A stretch of 64,000 bases of DNA from NCBI GenBank assembly GCA_020466095.1, contig CM035806.1:19528571-19592570 (forward strand). Reading direction: 5' to 3'. The notes under the pieces were generated by a model, which did not search any database, was not told the origin of the DNA, and saw only the letters and a list, made by a program, of their open reading frames with translations. The translations under genes and the position numbers were made by a program. Each line of letters opens with the position of its first letter. Position 1 is the stretch's first letter. Origin of the DNA: Chlorops oryzae. Lineage: Eukaryota > Arthropoda > Insecta > Diptera > Chloropidae. Shown here one piece after another: positions 36,050 to 45,900 of the stretch.

Positions 36050-37347
36050 ATGAACTCTTTGATGCTGACGCAATGCGCGGTGTTGGGCTGTAAAAGTGAG
36101 AAGAAGAAAGGACGATCAAGTGACTGGAAGTTCTTTCCGTTTCCCAAAGATAACGAACTGCAATTAAAATGGCTGGATTTTTGCGAGAGAGATGATATTA
36201 ATTTGGACACAGACTGCATTTGCGATGAACACTTTGTATCTGAGGACTATGAGCGGGATCTGAAATTCGAAATGGGTAATTAAATTGAATATCGTCCGTT
36301 ATAAACTATTCAAGCTTTTTTTTTCGTTAGGCTTCTCGAAAAAGAGAACATGGTCACTGGTTCCGACTGCAGTACCAACGATTCGTCCCATTATAACACA
36401 GCCCATTGTTGAAAAAGTTGATGAATGTCTCGATTCGAGTGATGAAAACTACGATGTAGAGTTTATAGCAGTTAGTGGTGATTTTCAATTGCCATGCTCT
36501 AGGAAAAAGAAGAACATGGTTGTAGGTGGAGCGATCCTGGATCCGAATTCAATGGAAGCTTTAAGAGAGGAAATGTAATTTATTGCAATTGAATTTCGAA
36601 TTTCGTTTGACTTGATTTCAAATTGATCGTTTGTTTTTGTTTTTAGATCACGATTGGAAAAAGAAAATGCGGCTCTTAAAAAAACCATAAAGAAAAATGA
36701 AATGGATATAAAAGGTCTAAATATGTCTATTACCAAGGCTGAAGGACAAAGGATGACTCTTGAGAAAAACCTACGAACTGTATTTACTGAAGGACAGGTA
36801 AATGAAGGATTATCCATGTATTCCGATTCTTTATGTCATTTTATTTATTTATTTATTTATTTATTTGTTTTTGTTTTTGTTGTTTCAGATCAAGAAATTA
36901 AAATGCGGCAAAGATAGACGAACAACTTGGGAAGAAGAAGATGTGGTTAAAGCAACTGAATTATATTCGATAAGTACAAAAGCGTACGATTGGCTATTGA
37001 AGCACCAATATCCAATACCATCCGTACGAACAATTCAACTCTGGGCACATCTGGGAAAGTCCACTCATGATGTATTAAATGAAGAGACGGGCTTATTTGA
37101 AAGTTCGCCAAATGTTTGCGCCATAAGGAAGCGTAGAACAAAACTAAAGAATTCAGAAGAGCCGCCAACTCCAAAGAAGGGTAAAAGAAAGAGAAAATCT
37201 AAATCGATGGAAGAAAGCGTCGAGAATTTTTACCAGGAATTTATTGATGAGGGTGAGGTACAGGAGACTTACGAAGAAATTATTGATGGTGGCATAGAGG
37301 AGTGTATGGAAGAAAATATCGAGGAAACTATAATATTTGAGATTTAA
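36050..37347 (+). CDS. THAP-domain protein with P-transposase-like helix-turn-helix
   Basis: Exons 36050-36275, 36331-36574, 36647-36797 and 36889-37347 join in phase to 359 residues. Residues 9-90 are a THAP zinc finger: CAVLGC, then DWKFFPFPKD, LKWLDFC, CDEHF, and the closing AVPTI box in LVPTAVPTIRP. Residues 155-205 form a coiled coil (ISRLEKENAALKKTIKK). Residues about 220-265 (TWEEEDVVKATELYSISTKA, then YDWLLKHQYPIPSVRTIQLW) resemble the DNA-binding region that follows the zipper in P-element transposase and THAP9. A basic PKKGKRKRKSK stretch is a likely nuclear signal, and the tail is acidic. No GTP-binding or RNase H catalytic part follows, so it cannot transpose. Probably a nuclear DNA-binding regulator; its targets are unknown. 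AATAAA at 37391. Confidence 0.87.
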
Positions 37348-37456
37348 ACGCAACTTATAACCTCATCACGCTACGTTAAATTTTGATTTTAATAAAATAT
37401 TTTTATTAAATCAATTTCTCAAGCAGAATCCATTTGAATTATTATTATGTTATAGT

Positions 37457-37665
37457 TAGTTTAGGTTAGTGTGGCTGCTACCATTAAGGATGTGACACAT
37501 TTAGGTCTCACGATGGCCCGTTTGTGGTACCACGAATAATGGGTAAACAAAGAAAAACCCAAAAAACCAAATAACATCCACGACCTTAGCTGGGAGTTGA
37601 ACTCAGAGCCTCTCGCCTTCGTAAGTTGGCATCTCAACTAACTACAGCACAGAGGCCGTCTATTA
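37457..37665 (-). mobile_element. tRNA-derived SINE, copy 2
   Basis: Inverted relative of the SINE at 17765-18045. The B box reads GAGTTCAACTCCC on the minus strand near 37597-37609, with a one-base change in the core (GTTCAAC for GTTCGAC). The A-box region TTAGTTGAGATGCC lies further right. The tail, read on the plus strand, is TTAGTTTAGGTTAGTGTGG at the left end. The element ends where the hairpin MITE at 37666 begins. Confidence 0.83.
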
Positions 37666-38535
37666 GGGGCTGTCCATTAATTATGTAAGATTTTTAATTA
37701 CTATTTTCAAGTTCGCGTCTTAAGTCTTTGCGCAGACGGTTCCATGATACAAAGAGAGCAAGATAGCGCCACTTCGGGTACCGCTATTTTGTAGCATTCG
37801 CATTGTTGTTGTTTCCCATGCTAAAGTATAGTTGTGACGTTGGGCTTAGCATGCAAAACAACAAAGACGAAGCTCTCATTTTGTATTTGTGACATCATCG
37901 GGCTAAAGTGGCGCTATCTTGTTTTCTTGTATCATGGACGGTTCTGGTATAAAAAGCGAGATGATAGAGCAAAGACTTAAGACGCGAACGTGAAAACAGT
38001 AATAAAAATCTTACGTAATAAATGGACAGCCCCTAATTAGAAGAACGTAAGTGCATATATTTACATAGATGCTCTCAGTACCAATATCCAGTACAAATGT
38101 GCGGATAATGTAGAAAACAAATCACGCGTACGGATCGAGTGCTTGACCTCCATACATTTCTTGGTAAATGATAGAAGGAGTTTCCCTAGACCAATGAAAT
38201 TTGGCATGGACGTGTCTTTGCAAATATCTATGAAATTCAAAAAAAAAAAAAATTTCGAAATCAAACCACCCCAACCCCGCCAAACATAAAAGGGGGTGGA
38301 GCCAAATTCCACAATTCGGAACATAGCTTACTCTTGTGCCCCAAAGTTGGAAAAGTTTAACTTCGTAACGCTGCCACGCCCACTCAAAGTTGGCAAAGAC
38401 TTTGAAGAACACGTTCGCGTCTTTAGTCTTTGCTCTATCTCCTTCGATTTTTATAACAGAACTGTCTGCGTAAAGACTTAAGACGCGAACGTGAAAACAG
38501 TAATAGAAATCTTACGGTAATTAATGGACAGCCCC
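37666..38535. mobile_element. Composite GGGGCTGTCCATTAAT hairpin element
   Basis: Begins GGGGCTGTCCATTAATTA (37666). An inner copy of the inverse end is at 38025-38034 and the outer inverse end at 38521-38535. Hairpin units (CGCGTCTTAAGTCTTTGCGC and inverse) lie near each end, with a unique middle at 38045-38340. The block order is the mirror image of 4933-5365 plus 2990-3251. It has no transposase. A separate hAT MITE is inserted at 37743-37936. Confidence 0.7.
37735..37944. mobile_element. MITE with GACGGTTC 8-bp duplication, nested
   Basis: The element spans 37743-37936 (194 bp), starting CATGATACAAAGAGAGCAAG and ending with the matching CTTGTTTTCTTGTATCATG. GACGGTTC flanks both sides (37735-37742, 37937-37944). 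The uninterrupted form GCAGACGGTTCTGTTATAAA at about 5305 is the empty site, which proves the insertion. The inner arms also pair (GATAGCGCCACTT / AAGTGGCGCTATC). Confidence 0.93.
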
Positions 38536-39169
38536 TTATTATCTAAATCAGGCAAAAATTTATATTTCTTTCGATATATGACCTACAAAAAAAAAAAAAA
38601 ATGTTTTTCCGATAGAAAAAGAAAAATGTTGACTAGGGACCCACTGGGATTTCTTATGGGAGCTTTTTCTCTTCCTCCTGAATCTCTTGTTTTTCTGTTG
38701 ATCTGTCTGCCGTGTGAATCCCGTCTAACAAGTACTCTTACTACTGATATTGGGAACTGATTTTGAAACTGCTACAATTTCTTGTGGCATTGGATGAGAA
38801 AATTGTTCCAAAACTTAGGAGGAATAATATTTTTAGACATTTGGTATTAAAAGAAATCCATGTTTTTTTTTTTTTTCTTTAAAATATTTATTTTATCTTT
38901 CAGAAACAAAATTCTTATATGAAAATACCATAAAGTTTAACAGAAAATAAATACATTCTTAACTAGGGATGCAATGATACACCATTTTACCGACGCGACG
39001 ATACCGACAATACTCTAAGAAAACAATCAGCTCTAACAATGTCGTCACAAATACGTTAGGTGAATTTTTAAAAGTGCATTTAAATGCACTAATTATACGA
39101 ACCACAATACTCCTTTATGAGGAGAACAATTTAAAGAGTATCATTGCATTGGCGCTTAAAACAACCCGA
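38536..39169. other. Intergenic, no gene seen
   Basis: AT-rich. The ORF at 38524-38760 has no domain. No paired terminal repeats were recognised. Confidence 0.35.
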
Positions 39170-39395
39170 TTTTAAATATTCCTGGGGAGTTTTTCCCTGC
39201 GGATTTGAAAAAAAAAAAAAAAAAAAACAAATTCTGTCTTTCTACACACTGGAGAAGTGAATATAAAGGAACGAAGTATTTTGAACTTTTTTAAGCAAAG
39301 GTCATCAAATTTTTTCCTTTATTAACGCTTAGAATACTTCCTCTTACCGCGAAGAAATATTTCTCGGGACAAAACTCCCAGGGAATATTCATTTA
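39170..39395. repeat. Relative of the TTCCCTGGGAAT repeat
   Basis: ATTCCTGGGGAGTTTTTCCC at the left and AAAACTCCCAGGGAATATTC at the right are imperfect inverted ends. The inside shares GGTCATCAA and CTTAGAATACTTCC with the 27.7-kb and 31.8-kb copies. Confidence 0.5.
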
Positions 39396-39448
39396 GAATA
39401 GGTTAGAATAGGGCTAAAAATGTCACCACAAGGGTGTTAGAGAACATT

Positions 39449-39668
39449 AATGGGCGCATTCAGCAGACTCAACTGTTGAGTAAAATTCGGCTAAAAGGTG
39501 CGCTACCAACTGAGCTTTTTCAGTGTGTGTTGACTGAGCGGATTACATTTTTGGAAATAGAGCCCGCGCAGTCAACATGCTGTGAAAAAGCTCAGTTGGT
39601 AGCGCACCATTCAGGCAAAAGTCGCCTCAACAGTTGCAAAACAGTTGAGTCTGATGAATGCGCCCAAT
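39449..39668. mobile_element. MITE with GGGCGCATTCA ends and AAT duplication
   Basis: The element spans 39452-39665 (214 bp). GGGCGCATTCAGCAGACTCA pairs with TGAGTCTGATGAATGCGCCC, and an inner arm GTGCGCTACCAACTGAGCTT pairs with AAGCTCAGTTGGTAGCGCAC. AAT lies on both sides. A 3-bp duplication would fit PIF/Harbinger, but AAT is not the usual TWA, so the class is tentative. The ORF across it is an artefact of the palindrome. Confidence 0.75.
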
Positions 39669-40483
39669 GTTTCTTCTTTTTGGTATCGTAACAACATACA
39701 ACTCTTCTCTTAATCACTACTACTTAATCACTTATATAATAAAACTGGATCTTCGTTATTTGGGAATTCGGTTCAATGAATTTAACAAGTTCGCAAGAAG
39801 CCCCATCAAGTCGTAAGAGTTTGTGATATCATTGAAAAGAAAATACAGATAAAATCTTATTTATATAATAAAAGTTATAGTTCATATTAATATCTATATA
39901 TTATATATGTAGATATATGTATAATTTTAACAAGGTATAAATTAGATTTTAATGCCCAAAGGATATGTGTTTTAGTTTGATATATTTTCCATTGTGATGT
40001 ATAAGTAAAACGTTTTCTTCTATATGTTTAGTTTTTGGAATGTCTATTTTAATAATTAATTATATAATAATTTCACTGCGCAAAATTATTTAAGCTATAT
40101 TCACACTTTCTTCGGTAAATTGATAGTTTATTAACTTTTATATGAAGATTTCTTTTTTAAATTCATACGGCTTTGTGATTGTTTTCCCTTTTCTCGGGGA
40201 AAGGTAATTAAATTCGAAAATTTATGTGATTTATTTCCCTTCACGAGGATTGAGGAGAAATTTAAATTGCCTAATTAACAAAATTCATTTCCCAGGTGTA
40301 ATGTCAAGATCATTCAAATTATCCCTCAATCTTGGTAAAATGAAATAAATCACATTAATTTTCGAATTAAATTACCTTCCCCCCGGGAAAGGGAAAACAA
40401 TCACAAACCCGATAAAAGGAATTGTAAAAAAAAAAAAAAAAAAAAACGAATAAACGGAATAGCGATATCCCAGTTAGTGTGCT
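39669..40483. other. Intergenic, no gene seen
   Basis: AT-rich, with TA-rich runs at 39890-39930 and an A run before 40447. Sequence near 40190-40400 contains repeated TTTCCCTT / AAGGTAATTAAATTCGAAAA pieces also seen at 6290-6370, so an old dispersed repeat is likely. Confidence 0.35.
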
Positions 40484-40631
40484 GTTCCATACTAAGCGAC
40501 AGTCGCCGAAGACACATTTTGTTTCGAGGAAGAGAGACGGCCGGGAAATAGAGAGAATTCTTCTCTCTTCTCCGGCCGGCCCTCGCCATCAAAACAAAAT
40601 GTGTCTCCGGCGACTCTCGCCTAGTATGGAA
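40484..40631. mobile_element. Hairpin MITE (TTCCATACTA ends), copy 1
   Basis: TTCCATACTAAGCGACAGTC at the left pairs with GACTCTCGCCTAGTATGGAA at the right, and the pairing continues through GACACATTTTGTTT and GGCCGG to a tight centre. A second copy is the outer shell at 59856-61064. Confidence 0.85.
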
Positions 40632-41253
40632 ATGGACTTACGAAGACACTGCAGTAAAGTATAGCCCAACTGGATTTTTATTATTTAAGTAATTGTAATA
40701 ATTAATTGTAAATATTACATGAGTTCGATACTTGGGACGCCAAAAATCTTATTGCATTCAAAGCACAACCGTTTGTTTTTCTGCAAACATTTCTGGAGTT
40801 TTAAGGAAAATTTATGAAATAGAGAAATCGCAAATAAACTCTATTCATATGGACTTGATGATGTCGGCTTTTAAAATAACATTTCACATTATTTATATTA
40901 AATTTAAGTACATAACCGTATGCCTTCTCTTTTGTTAGCATCTCTCTGGTGAATGTTGAAATTGAAATTGTTTTTTTTTTTTTTTTTTTTTTTTTTGTGT
41001 GTTACAATTTTTAAAACATTTATGAATAAAATATCAGTAATAGGCGAAGGATTCTATATAAATATGTTTGTATAAAAAAAAAAAAAAAATACATTATTGC
41101 TTTTACAATTATTCATTTGAGGACGAAATAATCAAACTACAGTTGTGTTCAATAAAATTGTGAAATGATACAAGGTATCATCGACTGGAATTTTAAAATT
41201 CTTGAGTATAGCATATTATTTTTATTACTTATAAACTCTTTCGTTAGAGGCTC

Positions 41254-41373
41254 TCTTCAGCTCTGTCAGAAATGAAAAACTTCATATAAGAAAACGCTTC
41301 AGAAATGAATCAGAATCTTTTCTGAAGTGTTTTTTTTATATGAAGTTTTTCATTTCTGTTTCTTTTCTGACAG
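41254..41373. repeat. Imperfect palindrome
   Basis: CTGTCAGAAATGAAAAACTT is mirrored by AAGTTTTTCATTTCTG and then TCTGACAG. The inner part CTTCAGAA is mirrored by TTCTGAAG. Likely a small decayed foldback element next to the hairpin MITE. Confidence 0.6.
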
Positions 41374-41379
41374 AATTGG

Positions 41380-41551
41380 AGATGTCCATTAATTACGTAA
41401 GATTTTTATTACTTTTTTCGGGTTCGCGTGTTAAGTCTTTGCGCAGACAATTCTGTTATAAAAAGCCAGAGAAATAGAGCAAAGACTTAAGACGCGAACG
41501 TGAAAACAGTTACAAAAAATCTTACGTAATAAATAGACAGCCCCCTAGCCC
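41380..41551. mobile_element. Short hairpin MITE of the GGGGCTGTCC family
   Basis: TGTCCATTAATTACGTAAG at the left, CTTACGTAATAAATAGACAG at the right, and between them one hairpin unit with GGGTTCGCGTGTTAAG and its inverse. It is the compact form of the family seen at 2990-5365 and 37666-38535. Confidence 0.75.
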
Positions 41552-41569
41552 CTTATATTAAACACATTT

Positions 41570-41850
41570 GTGTGTTGCAACAAAACTGGAGCTCTCAAGG
41601 GAGGAAAAAGGACAATTGTTGAACAATATCTATTATAATTTCTGATTAAAACAATCTTAATATAAGAGAAATGTAAACATATTCAATATCGCACCCCGGC
41701 AAATAAAGAGACACAACTCAAAATTTGTCAGTTGTAATCGGTGAGCATAACGGTAGAGAACTAAAATAAATATAACGAATACAACATAAAATTTAAAATG
41801 AAAGTTTTCATAAAAGAAACTTTAACAACTGGCGCCCGAGCAGAAGTTTT
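41570..41850 (+). mobile_element. Possible LTR retrotransposon remnant with primer-binding site
   Basis: TGGCGCCCGAGCAG at about 41831 is a typical tRNA primer-binding site placed two bases after a sequence ending in TTTAACA, as at the 3' edge of a 5' LTR. The LTR would start near TGTGTTGCAACA (about 41570). No gag or pol ORF follows before the next gene, so only a fragment remains. The left edge is a guess. Confidence 0.4.
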
Positions 41851-42863
41851 TAAAAAGTTTTAAATTTTTGGAAAAAGGGAAATTTTTTTTTTAAAAAGAA
41901 CAAAATCGCACAAAGGAAACTGTGGAAGTATATTTGAAAAACAAAGGTCAAAAAGCGTTCGGAATATACATAAGAAAGTTCCCTTCACACAATTCAAAGT
42001 TAAGTTTAAATTTTTCAAAAATCGGTGCAAATCCAAACAAATAACTGCTTCAGTTGAACGGAAGCAAGTTTGATAGTGTTTCCAGTCCGAGAAAAGTGTT
42101 AGCCTACCTTTTGAAACACAACAGTTTAATAATTGAAAAAAAAAATGAAGAAATTGGTGAGTAATTATTGCCAATTGCCGGTAGACAGGTGACTAAAGAA
42201 CAAGATCTACAGCATAATAGCATAAAATTATGAATTGTGTCATTTTAGTTGCCTGGTTGCGATATATTCTATTGATATGAATAATTCAGAGGATCTTAAG
42301 TGTCTGTATGTAATCAAATTTTCGAGTTTATCCTAAAAAACCTATATTCCTAGATTTAAGTATCAAAAAATAGTGCTCGCTTACAACGTATAAAATACAA
42401 CAGGTTTTCTTTTTTTTCTTTCAATATTACATTCTACTATTAAAAGTATACAAGCATAAATATTCAGCCAATTTAATGTCGGCAAAAATCTTTTCTTTGA
42501 AGTTTTTCCTCATTCAAATATCTTTAACAATATCAATTGATGTGGTATAGGAAAAAAAAAATTATACAAAATTTCCTCAATGCATATTGGACGTCATTTA
42601 CATGAATTATTTTTTATAGTTTTTATCTCACGCTCGATTTGTTTGTATATCAAAGCCTATAAAATATTTTTATTTTTTATTTTAGGTCATTTAAAAATAA
42701 AAAAAAATTTTTTTTTGGTACAAATTATTATTTCGTAGAACGAAATTTTTGAGTTCTCCAAGCCATTGCTTTTTGTGTGTTTCTCTACATGAGGTGTGAC
42801 TTTAGTGTTTATATAGCATCTATATACCGCTTTGAAAATTTTCAAATTGGTTCTTTCACAAAC

Positions 42864-42906
<43 letters not shown>
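41851..42906. other. No gene recognised; A/T homopolymers
   Basis: The first 300 bases may be the leader of the retrotransposon remnant. A run of 34 T ends at 42900, directly next to the stop codon of the leftward TNFAIP8-like gene, so it lies within or just after that gene's 3' UTR. Confidence 0.4.
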
Positions 42907-45900
42907 TTACATATCTCCAGAATCCATGGCAGTATTTATATCAGCCACAATATTACCCATTATTTCGCGGTATGGTGAATCTGGTTTGAATGCTGTTTCC
43001 AAAAGGGTTGCATCATTGAAGAACTCGAATACTTCATCGATGCGGTTTAGTGATTTTTCTGTTAAATGCCGTCTCACGATCGACTTTAATGCGTCGTGCG
43101 ACTCGGCAATGGACCTTTGTAAATATGGCAGATCGAAGCTGTAGTCAACTTCGTAGAAGGAAATAACTGATAGTTGAGTATTCTAAAAAAAAAAAAAAAA
43201 CAAAATCAATTAACAAATAAGTATATAGTATAAAATCCCTGTAGTAAAAGGGATCGACCCTGAATCGACCGCAGATCGATCCTAAAGAGGTAAGGACCGA
43301 TCGCCTTTTCATGCGTTGAACTGGTCTCTTTTAACATGGTGCGGTCCTTGAAAAACAACCGATCCGTTTTCAAAGCGTGTGGGATCGGTTGGCGGTCGAT
43401 CGGAGGTTAGTCCCTACGCCTTTGAATGAGGGTGAGTTTTTTTTTTAAATATTTATTTATTATAAAAAATGAAAAAAAAAATTTTCTTATTTTGTTTATT
43501 TTGCTTTTTTGTTTTTTAAAAAATCTTTTTGTTACACCAACATTATATTATTTATTTTTTGATTTTCCCGCCTCGGCCGAGCCTCGAACCGCAGAACTCT
43601 GGGTTGGTAAATCGGTGTCTTAACCATTACGCTAAACAAGCAAGTTTAATGCTGTGATCAAAACGCTGATTTGAGTTTTTGGTTGCTCAAGTTTTTGGGA
43701 AACATACGTAAAGAATTTTTCATTTCAAAGAATTTTTATTGAAAAATAAATATTAAAAACCAATTAATATGAAAAAAACGACTTTTTTTTTTCAAGTTAA
43801 CTATTTTAATAAAAAATAAAAATATTAACATAAAAATCGTAGGTAATTGAAAAAAAAAAATATTTCTAAACCGAGCAGGGCTCGAACTCTTACCCCTTCG
43901 GTTGCGAAGCGAGAGTCTTAACCATCAAGCTATTTAACCTATGATAGCACAAAGATCAGATTGAGGACTTAAAGCAGACAACAATAAAGTACAAGTTATT
44001 ACGAACTCGCCCCACCTACGCTCATTTTGGGATTGGACGAGGGTCGGTTAGATAGAGGTTAACCCTAGGTCGATCGCGGTTCATATAAATTTGGGATCGG
44101 TCCTAGTTTGGTCCTAAAGGGACCCACCTAGGATCGATCGCTTTTGAACCGAAACCATTTCATTACTGCAGGGATAAAATAAAAAAACACACACACACGC
44201 AAAAGCGTAAGTATGAAGGATTCGATGGTTGACTTGATTTACCTGGAATTTTCTCTTAAAGAATTCAGCATCCTTTAGCTCATCACTGTTGAATTGATTA
44301 TTTTTATTCAAAACACCAATTTTGATTACAATTTTAATGATGTTTTTAGTCAATTTTTCAGCTTTTGCTTTATTGCCAGTCTGCGGGATGAAACGAAAGA
44401 GAAGAACAGAACAGAACAGAACAGGATATTACATCAGATAATCCGTCCATATTTACTTCAGAGACCGCAATACTCACGTGTATCTTACAAAGGCGATAGA
44501 GATTATCCAGCAATGATGCTGTCGTGCCATCGATAAATGTCTTCGCAATATTCTTGGTGGCCATACGGGAGAGGATTTTCTTTTGAGCACGTAAGCCAAT
44601 GTCACGTGACTTAAATATACCGTCGGCCATAACTGTGAGTGGGGAAAGGAAAATATGGAAATTCGTAAGTGAACAGACTAAGAGTAATTGAAACTGAATA
44701 AAACTATTCACAATAAAAAAATAAAATCTCTATGAGAAGAAAATGAGAGAAAAAAGGGGCGGTAAAAAACGGGGGTATTCCATCGTCACGGGTGGGACAG
44801 ATGAATTAAAACTTTTTTACTTTCATCTTCATATTTTATGTGTCAGTCTTTTATAAAACCAACAAGAATATTCTAAATTTTGATCAAGCAAACAAAAAGT
44901 ACCAAATTTTTTTTTAAGTTTTAGAAATAAAAGAGGAATTTTGTACTGCCACGGGCGGGACAAATTTTGGACGTGAGTTATAAAAGGCACTTCTTTTAAA
45001 GGAAGTCTGCGAATTTAGTTGACATTTTTATTATAATAGTTAGTAGTAGAAGAATTTAATAAAACTACATTTTGATTGCTTACAGAATACTGAAAAATGT
45101 ACAAGTACTGTACAAGTAATGACAAGTACTTAAGATATATATTTTTTTTTTTTTTCGAAATCAAAAATTGTCATGTGAATTTTAAACAATCCAAACTCAA
45201 AATATAAAAATAATAATATTTATTTATTTAGTATTTTAAATCATAATACATTATGACTAAAAACTTACTAGCTACTTATTCTTTAAAAATAGAAGCCATA
45301 GGCTCACAGTCTGACTCGTTCCAATCACTTCCATCTGTATCAGTTGTATATCGGCGCTAAAATTTATCGGAGGGCCCAACATGTGACGTGTTTGGACGTG
45401 TGACGTACATACATAAGGGATTTTAATAAATTTTGTTCACTTGCGGCTTTAAAATAATGATGCGATTGAATTTTCACAAAATCTGCGGCATTATTAATCT
45501 CAGCCTTTCGCTGTTTTACTTGACTCTAGACCGCTCTTTTGACAACAGCTCCTACATCCCTTTGCCGTGAGAACTTTCAAAGAAGTACCATCCAGTTTAA
45601 AGGCAAAAATCTACAGGCATACGTATAGCATGGGTTGGAAAGTGTCAATTTTGGTCCGCGACCCGTAAGTAGATCGGACCGTGACTGTCAGGGGTGGGAC
45701 ACAACAATATCTATGATAAAATCTGTGATAAAAACACAGAAGAGGAAAAATGTTAATACTCGATATAAGCTATGGCATCGAATTGCGTATCGCATCGCAA
45801 TACAGAGTAGGGCCCCAGAAAAGCGTGCTTAGAGGCCGTTTCCACTATAACCGCATCTAGCATCTTTCAGCATTTTGGCAAGATGCGGAAAGATGCGGTG

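Larger units (their letters stand above)
43230..44180. mobile_element. Element with CCCTGTAGTAA ends carrying two tRNA-like modules
   Basis: The element spans 43237-44173 (937 bp). It starts CCCTGTAGTAAAAGGGATCG and ends CGAAACCATTTCATTACTGC AGGG, with imperfect inverted ends. ATAAAAT is present on both sides (43230-43236, 44174-44180). Near both ends GGATCG-type words recur many times (GATCGACC, CGATCGC, GATCGGT). Two tRNA-like modules lie inside. No transposase is present. A 7- or 8-bp duplication points to hAT or a related group. Confidence 0.85.

Noticed and set aside
36802..36917. Transmembrane-like ORF start (IYLFIYLFLFLLF)
   Set aside because: This is intron sequence (TTTATT repeats) between THAP exons 3 and 4, read through in frame.
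43568..43940. Two functional tRNA genes
   Set aside because: A and B boxes are present, but the acceptor stems do not pair, so only tRNA-like modules are claimed.
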